From positions 310,001 through 374,000 of the forward strand of contig CAVZAF010000005.1 of assembly GCA_963773315.1 (NCBI GenBank): DNA of 64,000 nucleotides, read 5' to 3'. Below are positions 56,351 to 64,000 of this stretch, one piece after another. The stretch is from DATKAS01 sp963773315. Its GTDB lineage: Bacteria; Actinomycetota; Acidimicrobiia; Acidimicrobiales; DATKAS01. How positions within the stretch are numbered: the first letter of the stretch is position 1; the number at the start of each line of letters is the position of its first letter. Under the pieces are notes generated by a model that had not been told where the DNA came from, made no database searches, and was given only the letters and a program-made list of their open reading frames with translations. A program made the position numbers and the translations under genes.

Positions 56351-57118
56351 TCAGAGTCCGGACATAGCTCGCCGATACAACGGCGGCGGGAGCATCCGGG
56401 CGGCCGCCGTCATGACTCGCACCATCGGTGGCGACCACACGACGGCGGACCCCCTCTCGAGGCCGCGGATCACGTCGCGCGCGACGTCGTCCGGAGTCGT
56501 CGCATACGGAGCGGGGGTCAGACCCCGAGTCATGGGTGAGTGCACAAAGCCGGGCCGCACGATCGTGACGTCGACACCGGAGCCGTGCAGCTCGAGAGCG
56601 AGACCTCGGGCGAACGAGTCCAGCCCGGCCTTCGCCGAGGCGTACGCGGCCTGACCCGCCCGAGGCAGGAGCGCGGCCGCACTGGAGAGCACGACGACGC
56701 GCCCCTGCCCCTGGGCCGTCATCCGCGTCGCGACGAGGCGGAGGATCGACACGGCGCCGAGATAGTTGGTGGTCGCGACGGTCACCGCGTCGTCGTGGGG
56801 GTCGCGGGCATCGCTCACACCCATGACTCCGAACGCGACGAGCACCATGTCGAATCGGCGCTTCTCACTCCACACGCCCTGGAGGAAGCCGACGTGCGCC
56901 GCGATGTCGCACGCGTCGAATGGCACGGACGCGAGCGAGATCTCACGGTGCTCTGCATTCAGCGAGTCGAGCCACGCCTCGAGCTCGAGCGGTCGCCGCG
57001 CCGCGAGCACGATGTCAGTCGTGCCCCGGTCGACAAGGCCCGAGACGATGCTCTGCGCGATCGCCGAGCCCACGCCGAGGACGAGCACCGACTCGGGGAT
57101 GCCGGTGCCATCGATCAT
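56351..57118 (-). CDS. dprE2: Decaprenylphospho-beta-D-erythro-pentofuranosid-2-ulose 2-reductase
   Basis: SDR enzyme of 255 residues performing the second half of the ribose-to-arabinose epimerisation, reducing the 2-keto intermediate made by DprE1 with NADH. Coenzyme motif VLVLGVGSAIAQSIVSGL, strand VLVAFGVMG, and catalytic VVVLSSAAALLPRAGQAAYA with YASAK (Tyr-x3-Lys). RPGFVHSPMTRGL completes the fold. The start overlaps the dprE1 stop by four bases (ATGA), so the two are translationally coupled. Last gene of the four-gene operon. Confidence 0.93.
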   Translation of the reverse strand: MIDGTGIPESVLVLGVGSAIAQSIVSGLVDRGTTDIVLAARRPLELEAWLDSLNAEHREISLASVPFDACDIAAHVGFLQGVWSEKRRFDMVLVAFGVMGVSDARDPHDDAVTVATTNYLGAVSILRLVATRMTAQGQGRVVVLSSAAALLPRAGQAAYASAKAGLDSFARGLALELHGSGVDVTIVRPGFVHSPMTRGLTPAPYATTPDDVARDVIRGLERGSAVVWSPPMVRVMTAAARMLPPPLYRRAMSGL

Positions 57119-58455
57119 GCGTCGGCCTCGAGAAGATGGAGACGGCGCGCGAGGTCTGAGCACATCAGCCCCGCAGGATCGGCCCGCCGGCGGACCGCGC
57201 TCCACTCTTCGAGACGCGGGTACATCGCCCGCAGCGTGTTCGGTCGCAATCTGCTGTCCTTCGCGAGGTACACGCGCCCTCCGGCCACTGCGGTGATGGA
57301 GTCGAGCCGCCCGAGAAGCGCCCCGAGCTCGGGCGCCGCCGCCGGAAGATCGATGGCGATGGTCCAACCGTCGATGGGGAACGACAGCGGCCCCGGGTTG
57401 CCGGCCCCGAAGCGCTTGAGCGAGACCAGCGGCGAGACGACCTCGTGTCGCCGGTACGAGGCGAGGACGTCGGCAAGCGCGTCCTCATTTCCACGCGGAA
57501 GCACGCCCTGCCATTGGATCAACCCCCGCCGGCCGAACAGCCGGTTCCAGCTTCCGAGCCGATCGGACGGAAAGAGGAAGGCCTCGAGGCGTTCCGTGCG
57601 CTCGGTCGGACCCGGTGCCGCCATCCGCCAGTGCGACGTGGAGGCAAGGCGGATGAGCGACGGACGCATCACTCCGAGCGACGGCCCCGATTCGGACCCA
57701 TCGTTCGCCGATGGCGCCCGCCGCGCCGGCGAGTGCCCGGCCTCGGCGAGTGCCGGCTCGCCGCTCGTGATCACGCCGCGGCCCATGCGATCGGGTGGCG
57801 CACACGGGTCGATCCACGCCATCGCGTGCTGGTGCACGCTCCGGTCGAGGATGCGCAACGTCTCACCGAGGACTTCGGTCCTCCAGGTGACGGTCTCGAA
57901 CCATGGGGTACGCAGTGGAACGAGCCGCAGGGTCGCGCCGGTGATGACGCCGGTGAGCCCCATGCCCCCAGCCGTGGCCCAGAACAGGTCAGGGTCGCTG
58001 TGTGCGTCGACGACTCGAGGCCCCTCCGAAGTCACGAGGCCGAAGGCCTCCACAGAGCCCCCGAACGAACCGGCGGCGCAGTGGTTCTTGCCGTGCACAT
58101 CCGACGCGATGGCGCCGCCGACGGTGACGTGCTGCGTGCCCGGCACGACGGGGAGCATCCACCCCGCGGGGACCGTGCGAGCGAGGATCGCTCCCAACGT
58201 CGCACCCGCGCCTGCCGTGACGGTGCCGCAACGTTCGTCGATGGGACCGATCGATCGAAGTCCTCTGAGGTCCGCGACGTGGCCACCCGCGTTCAGCGCC
58301 GCATCGCCATACGAGCGACCGGCCCCGCGTGCGATGAGCCGACCATGCGGCCGCGCCTGCACGAGCTTTGCGACGTCGGAGTCGGTGTGCGGCTCGTCGA
58401 CCGTGGCAGCGCTGTGCGTGGCTCGACCCCACCCGGACAGCACGCGAGTGCTCAT
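57115..58455 (-). CDS. dprE1: Decaprenylphosphoryl-beta-D-ribose oxidase
   Basis: FAD oxidoreductase of the VAO family, 446 residues, that oxidises C2 of decaprenylphosphoryl-ribose. FAD domain: RLIARGAGRSYGDAALNAGG, PVVPGTQHVTVGGAIASDVH, GKNHCAAGSFGGSVEAFGLV. Substrate domain: FGAGNPGPLSFPIDGWTIAI, then YLAKDSRLRPNTLRAMYPRL with the conserved active-site Lys. The position of Cys387 in Mycobacterium tuberculosis (GWNVCVDFP), to which benzothiazinones bind covalently, is Ala367 here (GWTIAIDLP). ATG gives MSTRVLSGWGRATHSAATVD; a longer upstream reading lies in the UbiA gene. It starts seven bases after the UbiA stop. Confidence 0.95.
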   Translation of the reverse strand: MSTRVLSGWGRATHSAATVDEPHTDSDVAKLVQARPHGRLIARGAGRSYGDAALNAGGHVADLRGLRSIGPIDERCGTVTAGAGATLGAILARTVPAGWMLPVVPGTQHVTVGGAIASDVHGKNHCAAGSFGGSVEAFGLVTSEGPRVVDAHSDPDLFWATAGGMGLTGVITGATLRLVPLRTPWFETVTWRTEVLGETLRILDRSVHQHAMAWIDPCAPPDRMGRGVITSGEPALAEAGHSPARRAPSANDGSESGPSLGVMRPSLIRLASTSHWRMAAPGPTERTERLEAFLFPSDRLGSWNRLFGRRGLIQWQGVLPRGNEDALADVLASYRRHEVVSPLVSLKRFGAGNPGPLSFPIDGWTIAIDLPAAAPELGALLGRLDSITAVAGGRVYLAKDSRLRPNTLRAMYPRLEEWSAVRRRADPAGLMCSDLARRLHLLEADA

Positions 58456-58462
58456 CGAGTGC

Positions 58463-59387
58463 TCACCACAGATACAGCCCGGCGACGAGCAGGAATGCGA
58501 CCACGACCCCCGCAGCCAAGATCCCGGGATCAGCGAGGAGGCGCTCGGGATCGACTCCCTCGCCGCGAACGACGAGCTGCGTGGCTCGGAGCATCCCCAC
58601 GGTGAACGGCAGCACCGAACAGGCGACCCACGGGAGGCCACCTTCGGCAACGTCGATCGTGAAGGCCCACTCCGCGTACGACAGCAGTGTTCGCGGTGAG
58701 GCTCGCCGCGATGAGCTGACTGGTGAAGTCAGGCGTGTACGCAGTCAGGGTCGATCGGTACGGCCACGCGTCCTCGTCGAGGGCGAGGTGGTCACCGTGA
58801 CGCTTCCCTACGACGATGAACAGAGCGGCGAATGACGCGACGAGCAGAAACGAGGGACTGACGGCAACGGGCACCGCGACGGCGCCTGCGATCGCGCGCA
58901 GGAGATAGCACGAGGCGACCGCAACGACGTCCACGACTGGGATCATCTTGAGCCACAGGGAGTAGGCCACCGTCAACGCCACGTACGTGACGACGACCGA
59001 GGCGAACGCAAGGCCGAGCACGGTGCTCAGTCCCAGGGCGCCGGCGAGCAACCCGATGCCGAGGACCAGCGCGAGCGGTGCGGGAAGAAGTCCGGCCGCG
59101 ACTGGGCGTAGTCGCTTCGTCGGATGGAGGCGATCGGCCGCGATGTCGGACACGTCGTTCACGAAGTACGTGCCCGACGCGGCGATGCACAGCACCACGA
59201 ACGCGATGGCGACGTGCTCGAGCGCAGTCCGTTCGCGGAGGGCCTCGGCGGCAAGGGGTGCCGCGAGCACGAGCGCGTTCTTCACCCATTGACGAGGCCG
59301 CGCTGTGACGACGACGGCATGAACGAGTGCCATCGGGCGATGCCGCGGACGCGGCGGGGAGCCGAGCTCGATCGACGCGGTCTTCAT
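58463..59387 (-). CDS. UbiA-family decaprenyl-phosphate phosphoribosyltransferase (one frameshift)
   Basis: Polytopic prenyltransferase, the Rv3806c counterpart, transferring phosphoribose from PRPP to decaprenyl phosphate. Start MKTASIELGSPPRPRH; MALVHAVVVTARPRQWVKNA leads into the membrane domain. The first Asp-rich motif is YFVNDVSDIAADRLHPTKRL (NDxxDxxxD); the second region is FIVVGKRHGDHLALDED. About eight helices. The frame slips near 58690 (one extra G) between LTANT and LSYAEWAFTIDVAEGG; the last helices follow in the new frame to VVVAFLLVAGLYLW. The start overlaps the stop of the PAP2 fusion gene (ATGA). Confidence 0.88.
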
Positions 59388-61260
59388 CGACTGAAGACCG
59401 CCACGAAGTCGCGCTGGTCGGGCACGAGGTAGCGGCCCGCCGGAGTCGGCATGTCTGGGCTCAGCCGGTGGCCCACGGGCGCGGCCTGACCAGCCGGATG
59501 GGTGAAGAGGTTGAAGACGACCATCTTCTTGTGGATGTCGAGCTCCATCGCCCGCACGGCGCCCGCCGCGTGCAACGCCTCGGCGAGCACGTCGAGCGTG
59601 AGCTGGTTCCCGCTCGCGTAGAGCACATGCCCCTGAGCGTCGACACCCACCGCTGAGCGCCATGTCGGGAGGGTGCTGCGGAGGCCACCCCAGAGCCCGC
59701 CCACGTTCTGCCGGAGGCCGGGGACCACCGCGCCCCCGTCGATGATGAGATGGAGGTTCTGCCGCACCTCGGTGACATCGGGACCGAGCTTCGCGTCGCG
59801 TCCCCACATCGCAACGGTTGCGCTGCCGTCAGTGTGGACGACGAACGACGCGATCCCGTCCTGAAGGGTGCCCGCCGTGTGACCCTCCTCGAGCGCACCC
59901 CCTGGCGTGTCGCGCAGCTTGTAGCCGGAGTTGAACGCGGCGAGCAGCTGGCTCCGCAGATCGACGGGCACCTGCGCTCCCGCGGGCCCTGATCCTCCTC
60001 CGGGTTGCCGCGTGCCGGCGATGAGCATGAACCGCACCGTCGCCGGGTCCATCCATGCGAGCGAGACGGTCAGGTCCGGATGCGCGGGGTCGGGCCGCAC
60101 CCTCGTCGTCGCGATCTCGATCCGTCCGTCGGGCGCGGTCTGCTCGGTGGTCCACTGACCCTCGCCAGGGAGAGCAGGGTTGAGGATGGGCGGGACGGCG
60201 GACGGCCCCGAGGGCGTGGGGATACCCGGGACCGTCGCGCCGTCCTGTGGTGGAGGGCTCGCCTGTGCGGGAGGGCTCGCCTGTGCGGGAGGGCTCGCCT
60301 GTGCGGGAGGGCTCGCCTGTGCGGGAGGGCTCGCGAGCCTGCGCTCGGGGGCGACGGGCGGTGCCGGAAGCGACGTGAGGGTGTTCTTCGTGGACGGTGG
60401 GTGCTTCCACAACCACCACGCCTCCGCTCGGTCCACGACGCTCGTGAAGCCGTGGCCCTTCAACCAGTCGACCGTGCGTACGTCGACGGTCGCGTAGCCG
60501 GGCGCCCTCAACGCGCTCACATACGAGGAACCGATCGCGGCGAACACCGCGAGCAGCGGGAGCACCGCCAGTCGCTGCGGGACAGTCAAGGGGCCTCGGC
60601 GCCGCCTCGGTGGCCGCTCGGTTCGCGGCAGCGGCATGAGGGCCACGACGACGACGAGCGCGACGACAACGCCCGTGACGACGCCGGCCAGCACGTCGGT
60701 GATCCAATGCACGCCGAGGACCAGCCTCGACACTGAAGCGAGAACCGCGGTCGCGACGACGGTGGGTACGAGCCAGCGAGGCGTTCGCGGCCCCACCCGC
60801 GAGCGGCGACGACCACGACGCTCACTGCCAACGCAGCTGTGGTCGCCGCGTGAGCGGACGGGAACGAGAAGCCTCCGTCGACGACTGCCCGCAGCGCGGC
60901 ATCGGGCCTCGGCCGGACGACGCTGATCTTCACGATGTAGTCGAGCACGCCCGCGACGACGACCGCGACCAGCGGCACCCATACGACGACGCGCCGGCCG
61001 ACTTCGCGGAGGAGCCACACGCCGGCGAAGACCGCAGCGACCAGTACCCCGATCGTCCCGGTCAGGACTCCGATCGCCTCCGCGGCCCAGACCAGCACGA
61101 TGTGTTGGTTCGCGGCGAACCAACGACCGACCGCGAGATCGAGATGCGACGCGTAGCCGGTGCCGTCTGGCGTGGCGAGCTCCACACCGGCGAACCACAG
61201 CAGGACACCGAAGACCACCAGAGCGAGCGCTGCGAGCGCGATCCTCGCCATCCAGCGCAC
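59384..61260 (-). CDS. PAP2 phosphatase fused to phosphodiester-glycosidase (NAGPA-like) domain, one frameshift
   Basis: Membrane protein of about 625 residues. Residues 1-210 are a PAP2 lipid phosphatase: KISVVRPRPDAALRAVVDGG, FPSAHAATTAALAVSVVVVA and, after a break near 60793 (fits one lost G), SVSRLVLGVHWITDVLAGVV; the three motifs KxxxxxxRP, PSxH and SRxxxxxHxxxD are complete. A further transmembrane helix, a strand-rich segment and a Pro/Ala hexapeptide repeat lead to the C-terminal domain with AAFNSGYKLRDTPGGALEEG, LIIDGGAVVPGLRQ and LYASGNQLTLDVLAEALHAA, typical of phosphodiester glycosidases. PAP2 activity would supply the Rv3807c step (removing the 5-phosphate of decaprenylphosphoryl-5-phosphoribose). 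The GTG start is uncertain; ATG at 61251 is an alternative. Confidence 0.82.
60253..60334. repeat. 18-bp in-frame tandem repeat encoding a Pro/Ala-rich linker
   Basis: GAGGGCTCGCCTGTGCGG is repeated four times without change (60253-60324) plus a partial fifth copy. Read on the minus strand it encodes SPPAQA repeats, the extended linker between the PAP2 and glycosidase domains. The identical copies imply recent expansion and length variability between strains. Confidence 0.9.
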
Positions 61261-61399
61261 TCTGCCGCGGTCGCCGGTGATCGACGGGGACGTCGACGAC
61301 GGGCTCGACCGCGTCCATCACATCGGTCACGTGACGAACGTAGGGATCAATGTGTAAAGGAACGGCGAGCAAGCGGTTATCTGCAGGGAAAACCTGGCG

Positions 61400-62240
61400 C
61401 TAGGTCAGCAGCGAGGCGTAGAAGCGGAGGTACTCGGAGGTATGCGACCGCCAGTAGGCCCGATTGTGCCCGCCGGGAGCCTCGACGAGGTCGGCGCTCC
61501 CTCCTGCGGTCCCGACGCGGCTCGCGAAGTGCTCGACGCCTGGTCTCAGCGCGTCCTTCTCGCCGACGTCGAGGCGGACCGGACCGGACTGCCCGCTCAG
61601 TCGAGCGGCAATGGCGTCGTCGCTCGGTCCGACCGCCGGGCTGTGGCCTCCGACCCCCGAGAAGACGCCGGGATGCATCGCGACGGCGAGGAGCGCGACC
61701 CTCCCGCCCCGTGAGATGCCACCGACCGCGCGATCGGCTGAGTCGGCGAGAGTGCGGTAGGTCTGGTCTGCCCACGGCACGAGATGATCGACGAGATCGG
61801 CGGCCAGCTCGTCGGGCATCGTGGCTCCACCATCCGGCATCACGACGATCATCGGAGGGATCGCGCCGCTCGTGATGAGCTCGTCAGCCGTCGACGCGAG
61901 ACCGACCGCGGGCCACTGCGTCGCGTCCGGCGCCGGCGCCGTGCAAGAGGAACACGACGGGGAAGCGGCGCTCGGGATCGCGCACGTAGCACGCGGGCAG
62001 GTACACGTTCGCGAGGCGCGCTCCCGGTGCGCCGAAGGGAGCCTCCACTTGCTCGACGGTGCCTGCACCGGCGCAGGATGACGCCACGCTCGCGACACTG
62101 GGCAGCGACGTCGTCACGCCCGGTGCAGCGGTGGCGGTGGGCGTCGTGGGCACGGTCGGCGCGCTGGTTTCGGGGGCGGCCGCACACGAAGACATCGCGG
62201 ACACCGCGACCAGAAACGCCACGAGTGCCGCGGCCCGCAT
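61400..62240 (-). CDS. Secreted lipoprotein esterase (alpha/beta hydrolase, feruloyl-esterase/esterase-D-like), one frameshift
   Basis: About 280 residues. Signal MRAAALVAFLVAVSAMSSC with a lipobox-like end, a Thr/Pro/Ala linker, then YLPACYVRDPERRFPVVFLL with HGAGA oxyanion region. The frame slips near 61936 (one extra G), continuing DATQWPAVGLASTADELITS, IVVMPDGGATMPDELAADLV and the nucleophile elbow AVGGISRGGRVALL; the catalytic His is in VEAPGGHNRAYWRSHTSEYL. Similar proteins hydrolyse short or feruloyl esters, and the family also includes mycolyltransferase-like (antigen 85) relatives. Substrate unknown. Same strand as the DPA operon, 139 bp upstream of it. Confidence 0.82.
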
Positions 62241-62416
62241 GGCTTGACCGTACGGCTCGTCCGGTAAGCGGCTGGTGAACGGGGGCGCTGCGAGTTTGCT
62301 CTCCGCTATCCGAGCGCCAAGACGTTGCTTACCCGCGGCTCCGTACCGTCGCCCGATGGAGTGCGCAGGCTCGGCCTGATCAGAGCGCAGCCCCCGCGGG
62401 GCCTAGCGTCTCGCTG

Positions 62417-63095
62417 GTGGCTGAGCGGATCCTGATCGTCGAGGACGACGACAGCATCGCGACCAACCTCGCGCGAGCGCTCACCGCGAACGGCTACGAC
62501 CGCGACCAGGTCCGCCACCGGCGCCGACGCGCTGGCCCTTGCCGTCGACTCCGACCTCGTGCTTCTCGACCTCGGGCTGCCCGACATCGACGGCCTCGAG
62601 GTGTGCCGGCAGATCCGCGCGACCGACGCCACGCTCCCGATCCTGATGCTCACCGCCAGGCAGGAGGAGATCGACGTCGTCGTCGGCCTCGACGCCGGCG
62701 CCGTCGACTACGTCACGAAGCCCTTCCGTCTCGCCGAGCTGCTGGCTCGCATCCGTGCACAGCTTCGCCGCCCCGACGCGAACAACGAGCCCGCGCAGCT
62801 CGCGGTCGGAAGCCTCGTCGTCGACCGGGCGTCCAGACGGGTGTGGGTCAACGGAGACGAAGTCGAGCTGCGCGCGAAGGAGTTCGATCTGCTCGCTGTG
62901 CTGGTCGCTCAGGTCGGGAACGTCGTCACGCGCGAGGACCTCATGTCCGAGGTGTGGGACGAGCACTGGTTCGGCTCGACGAAGACGCTGGACGTGCACA
63001 TCGCCGCGCTCCGACGCAAGCTCGGTGACGGCCCGGAGGGTCCGAGTCGGATCACGACGCTGCGGGGCGTCGGCTATCGGTTCGAGTCGCCGTGA
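62417..63095 (+). CDS. OmpR/PhoB-type response regulator (one frameshift)
   Basis: GTG start VAERILIVEDDDSIATNLAR. After GYD the frame moves by one (near 62509, one extra base), restoring ATRSATGADALALAVDSDLV and the phospho-acceptor Asp in LVLLDLGLPDIDGLEV; Lys in YVTKPFRLAELLAR. Winged-helix domain: VELRAKEFDLLAVLVAQVGN, STKTLDVHIAALRRKLGDG, TLRGVGYRFESP. It precedes its histidine kinase by 13 bp. Target genes unknown. Confidence 0.87.
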
Positions 63096-63124
63096 GACGT
63101 CGGATCCCATGAGACGTCGGATCC
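63091..63124. repeat. Two tandem 17-bp copies at a gene junction
   Basis: C(G/A)TGAGACGTCGGATCC occurs twice head to tail with one mismatch. The first copy contains the stop of the response regulator, the second the ATG and first codons of the kinase, so the duplication created both the spacer and the present start (GTG in copy one, ATG in copy two). Confidence 0.8.
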
Positions 63125-64000
63125 TCCTTGCGATCCTTGCGATCACTGCGCTCGCGGTCGCGTTGTTCGGGATCCCGCTCGGCATTGTGGTCCGACATCA
63201 GGCGACCGATGAGGCGACGTTGCGGCTCGAACGTCAGGCCACCATCGCGGCTGCCGACGTGCCGAGCGATCTCGGGCGAGACGGGGACGAGGTCGCGCTG
63301 CCTGCCCCGCCGGCGAAGGTGAAGTACGCGCTGTACACGCCGCAGGGTGCGCTCGTCACCGGCGACGGACCGAGCCACGCTGACCAGACCGTCGCGGACG
63401 CGACGCGCGGCGACATCACCGACACCGAGGCCGGCGGCCGGCTCGTCGTCGCGGTGCCCGTCAGCTCGAACGGCGAGGTCGTCGGTGTGGTGAGAGCCGA
63501 GCAGCCTCTGGCGAGCGTCGAGGCCCAAGTCTGGAAGCGGTGGGGAGCGATGGCAGCCATCGCGTTCGTCGCGTTCGCCATCGCTGCCGCGGTCGCGATG
63601 ATCGAAGCCCGCCGCCTCACCCGACCGGTCGAGGACGTGCGAGACGCGGCGCGTCGACTGGGCGAGGGCGACTTCTCGGTGACGGTCCCGGCATCTGGCG
63701 TTCGCGACCTCGACGACGTGGCGGACGCGCTGACGGCGACCGCCCAGCGCCTCGGCGAGCTGATCGCGCGCGAGCGCGCCTTCAGCGCCAACGCGTCCCA
63801 CCAGCTGCGCACGCCGCTGACCGGCCTCCGACTCACGATCGAGACCGAGCTCACCGACCCACGTGATGACCCGACCGCGGTGCTGCTCGAAGCCCTTGAC
63901 GAGCTCGACCGGCTCGAGGCGACGGTGAGCCAGCTCCTCGCGCTCGCCCGCGACAGTGCGAGCCCGAGAAGCCCGGTCGACATCGGCTCCTTGGTGAACA
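63109..64000 (+). CDS. HAMP-domain sensor histidine kinase (partial, 3' end beyond window)
   Basis: N-terminal helix MRRRILLAILAITALAVALF, an extracytoplasmic region of about 120 residues, second helix WGAMAAIAFVAFAIAAAVAM, then HAMP linker (RRLTRPVEDVRDAARRLGEG) and dimerisation domain with phospho-acceptor His in SANASHQLRTPLTGLRLTIE. The ATPase domain lies past the edge. Partner of the preceding response regulator, encoded on the same strand. The signal is unknown. Confidence 0.9.
   Translation, partial: MRRRILLAILAITALAVALFGIPLGIVVRHQATDEATLRLERQATIAAADVPSDLGRDGDEVALPAPPAKVKYALYTPQGALVTGDGPSHADQTVADATRGDITDTEAGGRLVVAVPVSSNGEVVGVVRAEQPLASVEAQVWKRWGAMAAIAFVAFAIAAAVAMIEARRLTRPVEDVRDAARRLGEGDFSVTVPASGVRDLDDVADALTATAQRLGELIARERAFSANASHQLRTPLTGLRLTIETELTDPRDDPTAVLLEALDELDRLEATVSQLLALARDSASPRSPVDIGSLVN

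Noticed and set aside
60253..60334. CRISPR-like array
   Set aside because: The units are contiguous, with no spacers, and encode an in-frame Pro/Ala linker.

Overview
The window is high-GC DNA from an actinobacterium. The gene content (decaprenylphosphoryl-arabinose genes, an F420-type luciferase-family oxidoreductase, nitronate monooxygenase, an MpaB/Lcp-type oxygenase, kdpFABC with KdpDE, an encapsulated ferritin, many GTG starts and 4-bp stop/start overlaps) fits a free-living actinobacterium, possibly an Acidimicrobiia-type lineage; that rank is inference. No rRNA, tRNA, CRISPR array, transposase or phage gene was found.

Layout. 0-3.2 kb: molybdenum genes (modA, running off the left edge; a TrmO-like protein; a molybdopterin oxidoreductase). 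3.2-10 kb: a flippase-like membrane protein with a degenerate kinase domain, a TetR regulator and a heterodimeric ABC exporter. 10-12.1 kb: GNAT, SnoaL-like and MpaB-like proteins. 12.2-18.7 kb: a co-directional run with a cyclase/AAA/TPR regulator, two uncharacterised proteins and a DyP peroxidase fused to a catalase-like domain. 18.7-22.6 kb: decayed fragments, a flavin amine oxidase, a P450, a TetR regulator and a small ORF. 22.6-34.8 kb: a potassium-stress island in which kdpFABC lies between two KdpD/KdpE pairs, followed by a stand-alone KdpD-like (DUF4118) sensor.

34.8-50.5 kb: mixed metabolic and regulatory genes: STAS and HATPase anti-sigma-type proteins, an APH(6)-like kinase, two acyl-CoA dehydrogenase family flavoproteins, an EncFtn ferritin, a PAS kinase/NarL pair, three methyltransferases, a sulfatase, a COG4280-like membrane protein and nitronate monooxygenase. 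50.5-56.3 kb: a cNMP-domain/thioredoxin-reductase-like fusion, an epoxide hydrolase, an exported intradiol dioxygenase, a serine-hydrolase remnant and a Baeyer-Villiger-type monooxygenase. 56.3-61.3 kb: a four-gene cell-wall operon (PAP2-phosphodiester glycosidase fusion, UbiA, DprE1, DprE2) predicted to make the arabinose donor decaprenylphosphoryl-arabinose. 61.4-64 kb: a secreted esterase and an OmpR-type two-component system cut by the right edge.

About 40 single-base frame changes interrupt otherwise well-conserved genes. Most are one extra base, usually G, placed after a complete codon. They cluster in kdpABC (about 19) and the flavin monooxygenase (about 9), while neighbours such as the second kdpD are intact. 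Each broken gene is reported as one reconstructed locus. Either the consensus sequence is poor there or the genes decayed very recently; the DNA alone cannot decide.
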